From Planctomycetaceae bacterium (GTDB lineage: Bacteria > Planctomycetota > Planctomycetia > Planctomycetales > Planctomycetaceae), in NCBI GenBank assembly GCA_029259845.1, contig JAJDEI010000162.1, positions 1 to 43,301 on the forward strand: a DNA stretch of 43,301 nt, in the 5' to 3' direction. The notes below the pieces were generated by a model. That model did no database searches. It was not told the origin of the DNA and saw only the letters and a program-made list of their open reading frames with translations. The stretch's first letter is position 1. Each line of letters opens with the position of its first letter. Below, piece after piece: positions 27,532 to 35,210 of this stretch. The translations under genes and the position numbers were made by a program.

Positions 27532-28485
27532 TTAGCCATCAATTGTGCGTTCAAGTGTGTGGCGAAGCACGTGCTGCAGTTCTCGCGCAAACATGTACAT
27601 TCTCTTACTACCACCGTGAAGTTCGCGCATCATGGGATGATCAAACGACCAATCAACGACGTTTTGAAACGTCTGAACCGCCATGCGTTTTTCTTCCTTG
27701 GAGCGCCGAGATCGAAGAATATTGATGGTCTCAATTCCCATATCGTAAATCCAAGGGAAGTCCTTTCGCAACAAACTGAATACCATTTGCAATCCGACGA
27801 ACTTGTTGTCTTTGATGACGCCACCAGGAAGTATTTCTTCGAACATCATCAGATTCAATTCTCGGCCACGTCTCCGTGAAAGCCGTTGCTCGCCACGATC
27901 GGTCCTCTCAATTAGTTCTTGCAATAGCTTCCTGATTTTTTCCGTGCCTGCTGGTTCTGGATTGCGAAGAAGTTTTTGATTGATCCGCGAAAGGTCGAGG
28001 ATTTCTTCGAGAAGTTCTTCTGGTCTTGGCGTCCCGACATCGTTGTCGCCCGCGTCAGGGTCTGTCTTCAATTTGCCAAGTTCAGTTTCGAGCGTTGGAT
28101 ACCATACGTCGAAAGCCTTATCGAGTCGGTCGCCCTGAAGCCCGTCGTTGTCACAAGCTTTGTTGAGGGTCTTGATCAGTTTCTTGACGTCTGACTTCTC
28201 GAAAACGGTTGATTGGAATTGAAGAATCGGGCCATCGACTTCAGAACGCTTTATGTCGAAGAGAATTGGGCTGACGAATGACTTGTCCATTGTTTTCGAC
28301 AGAGCGACCCGTGTCGCGCATGGCCGTTGCATGACAATCATCAGGCAGTTCCGAAACGAGTAGTTGAGGAACCGAGCCATCGCGTTGAGGAATGCGACCA
28401 ACGTGTCGCTCTTGCCTTGAGCCAATGCCTGGCTCAGTTCGTCAAATCCGTTCGATGCCAACTCCATAGCTTCTTCACGTTTCAT
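27532..28485 (-). CDS. ArdC N-terminus fused in frame to the C-terminal half of a TIR-family protein
   Basis: 317 aa from MKREEAMELASNGFDELSQA; the ATG follows AAAGGGGG. Residues about 25-61 (SDTLVAFLNAMARFLNYSFR, then NCLMIVMQRPCATRVA) match the ArdC/DUF1738 N-terminal domain, where GFRTW would normally follow VA. Instead, residues about 62-140 (LSKTMDKSFVSPILFDIK, GPILQFQSTVFEK, KLIKTLNKACDND, LDKAFDVWYPTLETEL) are the second half of bacterial TIR proteins of the FEAGALSK type. The first half and the catalytic Glu are missing. The rest is helical, with RPEELLEEILDL, typical of the region after those TIR domains. The join is at about 28302. The protein is probably inactive as a TIR NADase and as ArdC, unless it has gained a new role. 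Confidence 0.78.
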   Translation of the reverse strand: MKREEAMELASNGFDELSQALAQGKSDTLVAFLNAMARFLNYSFRNCLMIVMQRPCATRVALSKTMDKSFVSPILFDIKRSEVDGPILQFQSTVFEKSDVKKLIKTLNKACDNDGLQGDRLDKAFDVWYPTLETELGKLKTDPDAGDNDVGTPRPEELLEEILDLSRINQKLLRNPEPAGTEKIRKLLQELIERTDRGEQRLSRRRGRELNLMMFEEILPGGVIKDNKFVGLQMVFSLLRKDFPWIYDMGIETINILRSRRSKEEKRMAVQTFQNVVDWSFDHPMMRELHGGSKRMYMFARELQHVLRHTLERTIDG

Positions 28486-28935
28486 GGGATGTCCCCCTTT
28501 GTGAAAGTTCAGCTCCGGCGTGCTGCAACTGATGACAATGAGTGCGGGGCCTGCCGGTCGGCCCGATGGCGGCCACCACTTCGAGTCAAGGCTCTGCGAA
28601 TGCAGACCGCGCTTGCGCGAGCTTGGCCTTGACCGACGTGGTAGCCTCGGACTTGCCGACCGAAGACAGTGTCGTGGGGGTCGTAGAGAAAACCGCTTGG
28701 TAGAACGCAACGGCACGCCACCGGTCGCACGCAGGGGGATGTTGCGTGGAACCGGTGCGTTAAAGCGTCTACTCGAACAGACGTGGACGCGACTTGCGGA
28801 TTGAGAACAGGCACGCGAAGAGCGATCGCGCCGAAAAAGAAGTCGAGCCGAATACTCGGATATCACACTACCGAGCAAACTGCAAAGAAAGGGCGTACGT
28901 GGATTCGGTGACTGCGGGTGGATGTGGGGTTGACA
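28486..28935. other. intergenic region with a 15-bp-arm hairpin
   Basis: No gene is supported in these 450 bp. The open frame leading into the ArdC-TIR gene here is Arg/Ser-rich and lacks conserved sequence. A strong inverted repeat is present: CACCGGTCGCACGCA (28719-28733) and TGCGTGGAACCGGTG (28743-28757), with two mismatches and a 9-base loop. Confidence 0.5.
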
Positions 28936-29050
28936 TCAGGCAAATCCATTGAGCATGCGGGCCATGTGACGGGCGGTCATGCCGGTCATCGTGACGGCCT
29001 TCGGACGGTGGGCCGTCGTGCGGAAAAGCGACGTCGCCTTGTCGGAGTGT
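28936..29050 (-). pseudogene. tyrosine recombinase internal remnant
   Basis: The minus strand reads SDKATSLFRTTAHRPKAVTM then TGMTARHMARML and stops. The intact recombinase at 36327-37304 has SDKPTPLFRTTVRRTKMLTL then NGMTAGDMARMV at the same place. DNA similarity is evident over about 95 bp (shared catgcg.gccatgt, gtcgtgcggaaaagcg). The catalytic HxxR, GH and Tyr region that should follow is missing, as is everything before it. It is a fossil of the same recombinase family in the same orientation. Confidence 0.8.
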
Positions 29051-29197
29051 TCACCAGGTTGCCCCAGACTCCGGTATTCGCCCTGAACGTAGCGGATACC
29101 GGACAAACCGGAACTGACTTGAGCGACAACGTTGGGTAAGATAATCGCTTGGGACGAGTCGGAGTCTGGAACAACGTGCGGGAGGATTGATTTCGAA

Positions 29198-30208
29198 ATG
29201 GCATCGGCGGAGCAGGTCAAAGCATTGCTGAAAAGCTATTGCGAGGGGAATGGAGAACATTTTGCCTCCGTGGCCCTGCAAATCGCAGCGGATGCGGCAC
29301 GCGCCGGGAAAGGCAATCTGGCCCAGGACCTGCGAGACTTGGTGGACGACATCAAGCGCAAGCAAGCGGCAGGCAAGATTGGCGGAACCGTGCCCATAGC
29401 CCGTCCGACGGGCGAGTTGGCTGCGATTTTGGCAGTCACCTATCCGCAGACACATTTCTCCGAAATGGTGCTCAGCAGCGAGACACGCGGTTCTCTGGAG
29501 CGCGTGCTGGGGGAATACCGCAGCCAGTCGCGGCTCCGCGAGCACGGGTTTTCTGCCAGGAGAAAACTCCTGCTGGTTGGACCTCCGGGCTGCGGCAAGA
29601 CCATGACCGCCGCCGCCTTGGCCGGGGAATTGAAGTTCCCGTTATTCTCGGTCCAGCTTCACGGGCTGATTACCAAGTTCATGGGCGAGACCGCCGCCAA
29701 ACTGTATGCAGTTTTTGATGAGATGAAACATACCCAGGGGGTCTATTTCTTCGACGAGTTCGATGCCATCGGCACTGATCGTGGCGCCAAGAACGACGTC
29801 GGTGAAATCCGGCGCGTGTTGAATTCGTTCTTGCAGTTCCTGGAGCAGGATGATTCGGACAGCCTGATCGTCGCCGCGACTAACTACGACGCCATGCTGG
29901 ATGACGCCTTGTTTCGACGGTTCGATGACGTGGTCCGGTATGCCCGCCCCGATGCGGAGCAAGTCGCGTCCTTGATCCGGAATCGGCTCCACAGTTTTCT
30001 CGCTCAAAGAATCGCTTGGCCGACGATTAAGACGGCGGCCTGCGGTCTCAGCCATGCCGAGATCGGTCGTGCATGCGACGATGCGGCGAAGGACTGCATC
30101 TTGCACGACCGGAAACGAGTCACGACGGCGATGCTCGCCACCGCATTGAAGCAACGTCGCCGTGGCGAGGTGTCGAACGTCGCTGGTAGTCAGGATGCGA
30201 GTGCGTGA
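29198..30208 (+). CDS. ietA: AAA+ ATPase of IetAS-type defence pair
   Basis: 336 aa from MASAEQVKALLKSYCEGNGE; the ATG follows GGGAGG. An in-frame earlier ATG (29132) lies next to the recombinase remnant. A helical N-terminus of about 90 aa precedes the AAA+ core: Walker A VGPPGCGKT (residues 127-135), Walker B YFFDEFDAIGTD (Asp186, Glu187), sensor IVAATNYDAML and arginine finger region DDALFRRFDD. The protein ends four bases before the protease gene. AAA ATPase plus S8 protease is the IetAS architecture, first named on Agrobacterium plasmids for incompatibility and maintenance and later reported as anti-phage. The ATPase probably controls or feeds the protease. Confidence 0.8.
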   Translation: MASAEQVKALLKSYCEGNGEHFASVALQIAADAARAGKGNLAQDLRDLVDDIKRKQAAGKIGGTVPIARPTGELAAILAVTYPQTHFSEMVLSSETRGSLERVLGEYRSQSRLREHGFSARRKLLLVGPPGCGKTMTAAALAGELKFPLFSVQLHGLITKFMGETAAKLYAVFDEMKHTQGVYFFDEFDAIGTDRGAKNDVGEIRRVLNSFLQFLEQDDSDSLIVAATNYDAMLDDALFRRFDDVVRYARPDAEQVASLIRNRLHSFLAQRIAWPTIKTAACGLSHAEIGRACDDAAKDCILHDRKRVTTAMLATALKQRRRGEVSNVAGSQDASA

Positions 30209-30211
30209 TCC

Positions 30212-32734
30212 ATGCCCGAGTTGCCCCATCTTTTTCCACGTGACTCCGGCGATATCGAGCGATACACTTATGCGTCCAAAGTGGGTTCGGCACCCTTCAA
30301 AGTGCCGCCACGCGATGATCGAGTCGGCCACAGCCATGCACTCGTGGCGCAGCTGGAGACAGCGGAACAGCAAGCCCAGGCAGTCGTCGCGTCCAGGCCG
30401 GCCGCCGAAAAGCCAAAAGGTGTTGTGCTTGATTTCGAAAGCGACCCGAGTTTCAAGCTGCAATTGAAGAGCATGGAGGCCGAGGCGAGCGGCATCGAGC
30501 TGCGAAATTCGCGAGTGAGCGAGAACGGCGTGATGCACGCGACCGTCTTCGTGCCAGACGGCAAGATTGGCATCTTCGTCCGTAAGTTCGAGGCCTACGC
30601 CGATCCGTCAAAGGACTCCAAGCCCAAGAATCCGGACAGTCCGAGCAAGCCGAGAAACAACGACCTTGTGGCGAGTATTGGACAGGTGCGGCTGGCAGCG
30701 CTCGAATCGTTTTGGACGGATGCCGGCGCATTTCCAAGCGACCGGGATGAGCCACTGTGGTGGGAAGTCTGGCTGCGTGAAGCGACGAATCCGCACGACG
30801 TCGGCGACGTGTTTCGCGCACGCGCTCAGGCTGCCCATATTATTGTCTCGACACGTGAATTGCGATTTCCAGACCGTCGCGTCGTGTTGGCCCGTGCCTC
30901 CATCGAACAACTGCTTACTGTCGAAAACCTCTTCGACATCCTGGCCGAACTTCGCGCTGCCAAGGTTCTGGCCGGAGAGTTTCTCGACTTACCGCCGGTT
31001 GACCAGGCGGAATATGTGGCGGCAGCCAGAGAACGAATTGAGCCACCGGCGAGCGATGCTCCCTCCGTTTGCCACTTGGACACAGGCGTCAATCGAGGAC
31101 ATCCACTGATCCAAATCGCGCTGAGCGCAGAACACCTGCTGGCGGCGGACCCGTCGTGGTCTGCCGCTGACGGTCATCCGCAACAGCACGGTACGGCGAT
31201 GGCTGGTCTGGCACTCTACGGTTGCTTGACCGAAATTCTGGATGGTACGGATCCGGTTGTTCTCCGGCATCGCTTGGAGTCGGTCAAAATATTGCCCGAC
31301 GACGGCGAGAATGACCCCGACCTATATGGAGAGATCACGTCGCAATCGGTGTCGCGGATCGAGATTGCAGCGGCCGAGCGAAAGCGGCGTGCATTTGCCC
31401 TGACCGTGACGGCGGACAGTCGGGATGAAGGCTATCCGTCGTCATGGTCGGCTGCCTTGGATCAAATTTGCTCCGGCGCGGAGGACGAGGGTCGTCCATC
31501 CCGATTGATGCTGGTCTCCGCCGGGAACACACCCTTGGCAGGACGGCACGAGTACCCGAACCACAGCCACGTGCAAGGAGTCGAGGATCCGGCCCAGGCC
31601 TGGAATGCGATTTCGGTCGGCGCTTACACGGAAAAAGCGACGATTCACGCGGCCGACTATCACGACTGGCGTCCGGTCGCCGACGCCGGTTTGCTCAGTC
31701 CCGCTAGCCGGACTTCGATTGTATGGGATGACCGGTCATGGCCTTTCAAGCCCGACATCGTGATGGAAGGGGGCAATTGCGCCATTGACCCGACCACCGG
31801 TCATGCCGACTACGTCGACGACCTGATGCTGCTGACGACTCGCGTAAGCCCAACGGGAGTGTTACTGGCGACCACGGGGGACACCAGCGCCGCTACCGCA
31901 CTGGCCGCCCGTTATGCAGCCATTATCTGGTCGCATTATCCCAATCTTGGTCCGGCAACTGTTCGGGGCCTGCTGGTGCATTCAGCTCGATGGACGGCTC
32001 CCATGTTGAGCGAATTTCCCCATGAGCAACGCCACAATCGACTGCGCGCCTATGGATACGGAGTGCCGGACCTGAGGCAAGCTCTTTGGAGCGCCAACAA
32101 CTGTGCTACGCTGGTCATCGAGGATTCGCTTCAGCCATTCGTCAAAGAGCAGGACAGTCGCGGCCAAGTGCGGGTGAAGACCAAGGACATGCGTCTGCAC
32201 CGTCTGCCGTGGCCGAAGGAAGTTCTTGAGCAATACAGTTCCGAAACCGTGCGCATGCGTGTCACGTTGTCGTATTTCATTGAGCCGAGTCCGGGCCGAC
32301 GCGGCTGGAAGTACAAGCATCGCTATCAATCGCACGGATTGCGATTTGATATCAAACGGCCATTGGAATCGGAACAAGAGTTTCGCAAACGAATTACCAA
32401 GGCTGCCTGGGACGATGAAGAAGAATCGGCACCTGCAGGCTCCGACGAGCGAACCTGGACCGTTGGCGAAAAACTTCGCTGCAAGGGTTCAATACATTCT
32501 GACGTCTGGACGGGAACGGCCGCACAACTCGCCGCCGCTGGCTGCGTTGCCGTCTTCCCTGTCACAGGCTGGTGGAAAGAGCGACCACACTTGAATCGTT
32601 GGGATCGGGCGGCCCGGTATTCGTTGATCGTGACGATTGAAACTGACAAAACGGAGATTGACCTTTACACACCAATCGCGACGATGATCGGTCTGCCAGT
32701 CGCGACGGAGATTCCTACGTTTGGGACGGAGTAG
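30212..32734 (+). CDS. ietS: S8 subtilisin-like protease of IetAS-type defence pair
   Basis: 840 aa. The catalytic triad is complete: Asp290 (CHLDTGVNRGHP), His326 (QQHGTAMAG) and Ser559 (TTGDTSAATALAA). There is also an oxyanion Asn candidate in MLVSAGNTPL. The N-terminal roughly 280 aa lack a signal peptide and carry the family's characteristic blocks HATVFVPDGKIGIFVRKFE, LAALESFWTDAG and WWEVWLREA. The C-terminal roughly 230 aa look beta-rich (RMRVTLSYFIEPSPGRRGWK), similar to tails of cytoplasmic S8 proteases in such pairs. The absence of an export signal fits an intracellular, conditionally activated protease. It is tightly coupled to the ATPase gene (3-bp gap). Confidence 0.85.
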   Translation: MPELPHLFPRDSGDIERYTYASKVGSAPFKVPPRDDRVGHSHALVAQLETAEQQAQAVVASRPAAEKPKGVVLDFESDPSFKLQLKSMEAEASGIELRNSRVSENGVMHATVFVPDGKIGIFVRKFEAYADPSKDSKPKNPDSPSKPRNNDLVASIGQVRLAALESFWTDAGAFPSDRDEPLWWEVWLREATNPHDVGDVFRARAQAAHIIVSTRELRFPDRRVVLARASIEQLLTVENLFDILAELRAAKVLAGEFLDLPPVDQAEYVAAARERIEPPASDAPSVCHLDTGVNRGHPLIQIALSAEHLLAADPSWSAADGHPQQHGTAMAGLALYGCLTEILDGTDPVVLRHRLESVKILPDDGENDPDLYGEITSQSVSRIEIAAAERKRRAFALTVTADSRDEGYPSSWSAALDQICSGAEDEGRPSRLMLVSAGNTPLAGRHEYPNHSHVQGVEDPAQAWNAISVGAYTEKATIHAADYHDWRPVADAGLLSPASRTSIVWDDRSWPFKPDIVMEGGNCAIDPTTGHADYVDDLMLLTTRVSPTGVLLATTGDTSAATALAARYAAIIWSHYPNLGPATVRGLLVHSARWTAPMLSEFPHEQRHNRLRAYGYGVPDLRQALWSANNCATLVIEDSLQPFVKEQDSRGQVRVKTKDMRLHRLPWPKEVLEQYSSETVRMRVTLSYFIEPSPGRRGWKYKHRYQSHGLRFDIKRPLESEQEFRKRITKAAWDDEEESAPAGSDERTWTVGEKLRCKGSIHSDVWTGTAAQLAAAGCVAVFPVTGWWKERPHLNRWDRAARYSLIVTIETDKTEIDLYTPIATMIGLPVATEIPTFGTE

Positions 32735-32859
32735 TTTCTGATTCAGCGACAAAGGGAAGAGCGGGCGGTGGTGCGTCCCTCCTGGAAGGGCGCAGGACAG
32801 GTTGCTTGGCGAGGTCCAGTGGCGTGCAGACAAAGGACCTCTGAGGAAATACGGTGCCG

Positions 32860-33159
32860 TTAGAACAAGCGACCCCGCTCCGGCGCGATGCGGACATCAT
32901 CTTTGTCCGGCAGGTCGGCGGCGGAATAGCGGTTCAGGCGTTCCGCCCAGTCGGCAGCGGCGGGGTCTAAGGGCATGCTTGTGATCCGACGAGGTGCCGA
33001 GGCGGGCGCTTGATCCAAATCGCGATTGCGGTTGGCCCACTGCAGCTCGTCCCGAATCTCGTCGAGCACTTCGCGAAGGATGGCGAGTTCTTCGCGGAGC
33101 CGGTCGAGCACTTGCGCGATGGCATCCGTCGAATCGACAGGTGAGTCAGTGCGTTTCAT
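32860..33159 (-). CDS. small coiled-coil hypothetical protein
   Basis: 99 aa from MKRTDSPVDSTDAIAQVLDR; the ATG follows GGAGGA. The central segment (LDRLREELAILREVLDEIRD) is a strongly amphipathic helix likely to form a coiled coil. The C-terminus (AADWAERLNRYSAADLPDKD) is acidic and conserved-looking. Its start overlaps by four bases (ATGA) the stop of a gene truncated by the insertion sequence to the right, so it was the second gene of a coupled pair. I do not recognise a function. Confidence 0.65.
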   Translation of the reverse strand: MKRTDSPVDSTDAIAQVLDRLREELAILREVLDEIRDELQWANRNRDLDQAPASAPRRITSMPLDPAAADWAERLNRYSAADLPDKDDVRIAPERGRLF

Positions 33160-33309
33160 GGGTTCTCGTCCTCCGAGTCCGTCAATTCCGCCGTGCGGCG
33201 GAGGACGTCCGGCAAAGTGGAACGGACTTCCCTTGGGCTGTAATTCGGCGGAGAAAACCCGCTGCGGTTCATCCAATCTTGCAATGCCAAGGCATGCTCA
33301 CGGGCTGTG
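33156..33309 (-). pseudogene. C-terminal fragment of an unknown gene cut by the IS3 element
   Basis: The minus strand reads TAREHALALQDWMNRSGFSP, then PNYSPREVRSTLPDVLRR and TAELTDSEDENP before TGA at 33156-33158. The frame runs without interruption up to 33309, the base before the insertion-sequence terminal repeat. Its stop overlaps the next gene's ATG by four bases, the usual sign of a real coupled gene. About 51 codons remain. The family is not recognised. Confidence 0.65.
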
Positions 33310-34584
33310 TGAGGTGCTGAAGGTTTCAGGGACAGGTCATTCTCTTATTCTGGGGCTTTGAAGGGATGGGAAGATGCCTCGGAAGAAGAAGTCAGCGGTC
33401 TCGTCGAATGGTCGTCGGCGGTACACGGATGAGTTCAAGGAGGAAGCGATTCAGATGCTGCTGGATGGCCATACGGCACCGTCTGTCAAGGAGCGTCTGG
33501 GCCTGCCCAACTGTGCCATTCTCGACCGTTGGAAGCAGGAACAACTGGCTCGCTGTGGGCCGGTGGCCGGTTCGCTCGAAGCCCGTGTTCGCGAACTCGA
33601 AACCGAACTGGGGCGCGTTGAACGGGAACGAGATGTTCTAAAAAGCGTTGGCCATTTTCGGCCGCAACGAATAACCGATGTCTATGCCGCCGTGGAAACG
33701 ATCGTCGGTGAAGGCGTTGCAGCGGTGAGTGAAGTCTGCCGCGTCCTCGGCGTCAACCGCACATCGTACTACGCCGGGAAGACATCCGCACCGACTGTCT
33801 GTGAAGAACAAGAGGCTCAACTGTCGCCGCTGGTTCGAGTACTCTTTAAGAAACATCGTTGTCGTTACGGGGCTCGAAGGATTGCCAGCGATCTGCGTGA
33901 AAGGGGACACCGATGCAGCGACAAAAAGGTCTCAAAAGTCATGAAAACACTGGGTTTGAAGGCCATTCAGCCGAAATCGTTCGTGCCCCAAACGACTGAC
34001 AGCAACCACCGTCTGGGCTATTCGCCGAACCTCCTGGCGGAGGCCGACGATCCGACGAATACGAATCAGATTGGGGTCGGCGACATCACTTACATTCCGC
34101 TGGTGGGTGGTACGTTTTGCTACCTGGCGATGCTGATGGATTTGTACTCACGGCGTATCGTCGGCTGGAAGCTTCGGGAAGACATGACCGAAGCACTGAC
34201 ACGCTCGGCGCTGCAAATGGCGATCCGCGCTCGTCAGCCGGGAGAACACCTGATTCATCACACTGATCGCGGCGGCCAGTACGCCGGCCATGAGTACCGC
34301 GCGATTCTGCGTCGAGCGGGGATGCGCCAAAGCATGAGCCGCGCGGACAACTGTTACGACAACGCTTTCATGGAAAGTTGCTTCGGAACGATCAAGACTG
34401 AACTCGCAATGACCGAATACGAAAACAGGAAGGCGGCACGAAAAGAGATCGCTGAATACCTCCGCTACTACGATCTCGAACGCAGACACTCAAGCCTGGA
34501 GGACTTCACTCCGAACCAGTTTGAACAGCTCATGAACCACTCAAAATAAGAGACACGGGTGTCCCTGAAACCTTCAGCACCTCA
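33310..34584 (+). mobile_element. IS3-family insertion sequence, 1275 bp
   Basis: The terminal inverted repeats are TGAGGTGCTGAAGGTTTCAG (left end at 33310) and its complement ending at 34584; the match extends about 25 bp to GGGACA. They begin with TG, as IS3 ends do. The element encloses a single transposase gene. The flanking bases (ctgtg on the left, aagag on the right) do not form a 3-4-bp target duplication. The two flanks belong to two different broken genes on opposite strands. Confidence 0.9.
33374..34549 (+). CDS. IS3-family transposase, OrfA and OrfB naturally fused
   Basis: 391 aa. OrfA part (about 1-92): RRYTDEFKEEAIQMLLDGH helix-turn-helix, then the leucine-rich ARVRELETELGRVERERDVL. 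OrfB part: YGARRIASDLRERGH, DDE core with Asp in GDITYIPL, Asp in HHTDRGGQYAG and Glu in DNAFMESCFGTIKTE. IS3 elements usually make the fusion by programmed -1 frameshifting on an A-run. Here only five As remain at 33640-33644, and the frame runs straight into OrfB. The +1 frame still reads ALAIFGRNE and TAA at 33672-33674, the usual OrfA ending. Confidence 0.93.
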   Translation: MPRKKKSAVSSNGRRRYTDEFKEEAIQMLLDGHTAPSVKERLGLPNCAILDRWKQEQLARCGPVAGSLEARVRELETELGRVERERDVLKSVGHFRPQRITDVYAAVETIVGEGVAAVSEVCRVLGVNRTSYYAGKTSAPTVCEEQEAQLSPLVRVLFKKHRCRYGARRIASDLRERGHRCSDKKVSKVMKTLGLKAIQPKSFVPQTTDSNHRLGYSPNLLAEADDPTNTNQIGVGDITYIPLVGGTFCYLAMLMDLYSRRIVGWKLREDMTEALTRSALQMAIRARQPGEHLIHHTDRGGQYAGHEYRAILRRAGMRQSMSRADNCYDNAFMESCFGTIKTELAMTEYENRKAARKEIAEYLRYYDLERRHSSLEDFTPNQFEQLMNHSK

Positions 34585-35210
34585 AAGAGCTTGCAAAGTT
34601 CTTTCGTGCTGTCGATGCGCTGGAGCCTACGGCGAGTTCGCCGTTGCGGCACTTGGTGATGCCGGAAATCTTTCGGCTCCTGTCTGGATGCGGGTTTCGT
34701 GTGGGGGAAGTGCTGATACTACGCGTGCGAGACGTCGACCTCGATCAGGGCATCATCACGGTTCGCCAAGCAAAGTTCCGCAAAGATCGGCTGGTTCCAC
34801 CCGCGTCGTCCCTGGTGAACCGATTGCGCAAGTATGCCGAGCATTTTGGCAACCAGCCGCCCGATACGTTCTTCTTCCCGGGGCCCAGCGGAGGTCCGTT
34901 CGCGCTGCGCACCGTGTACACCGTCTTTCGCAAACTGCTGATGCAGTGTGGGATTGCTCACGCAGGACGCGGCCAGGGACCCAGGATCCACGATTTTCGG
35001 CACCGCTTCGCGGTCCACACCTTGAGACGCTGGTATCGAACAGGTGAAGACCTCGACGCCAAACTTCCGCTCCTGGCCACCTATTTGGGGCATCAGCATC
35101 TTTCCGGAACTCAGCATTACCTGCATCTGACGGCCGAACTCTTTCCCGAAATCACCGCTCGACTCGATGCGGCCTTTGGTGAAGTCATCCCCAGGAGGAT
35201 CGAACGATGA
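34585..35210 (+). pseudogene. tyrosine recombinase, N-terminus removed at the IS3 junction
   Basis: The frame begins at the IS edge with KELAKFFRAVDALEPTASSP and continues LRHLVMPEIFRLLSGCGFRV. It then has the catalytic Arg region GFRVGEVLILRVRDVDLD, a Lys region KFRKDRLVP, HDFRHRFAVHTL (HxxR), YLGHQHLSGTQHYL (GH and Tyr). The catalytic domain is therefore complete, but the core-binding N-terminal domain (about 100 aa) is lost. The stop overlaps the next recombinase start by four bases. This matches the second member of recombinase-in-trio (RIT) sets, whose first member is absent here. An internal TTG at 34644 could still initiate a 188-aa product. Confidence 0.8.

Noticed and set aside
28486..28878. 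131-residue N-terminal extension of the ArdC-TIR protein
   Set aside because: Low-complexity Arg/Ser sequence, and the ATG at 28485 has a strong ribosome site.
33305..34590. Target-site duplication of the IS3 element
   Set aside because: Flanking bases ctgtg and aagag do not match at 3-5 bp.
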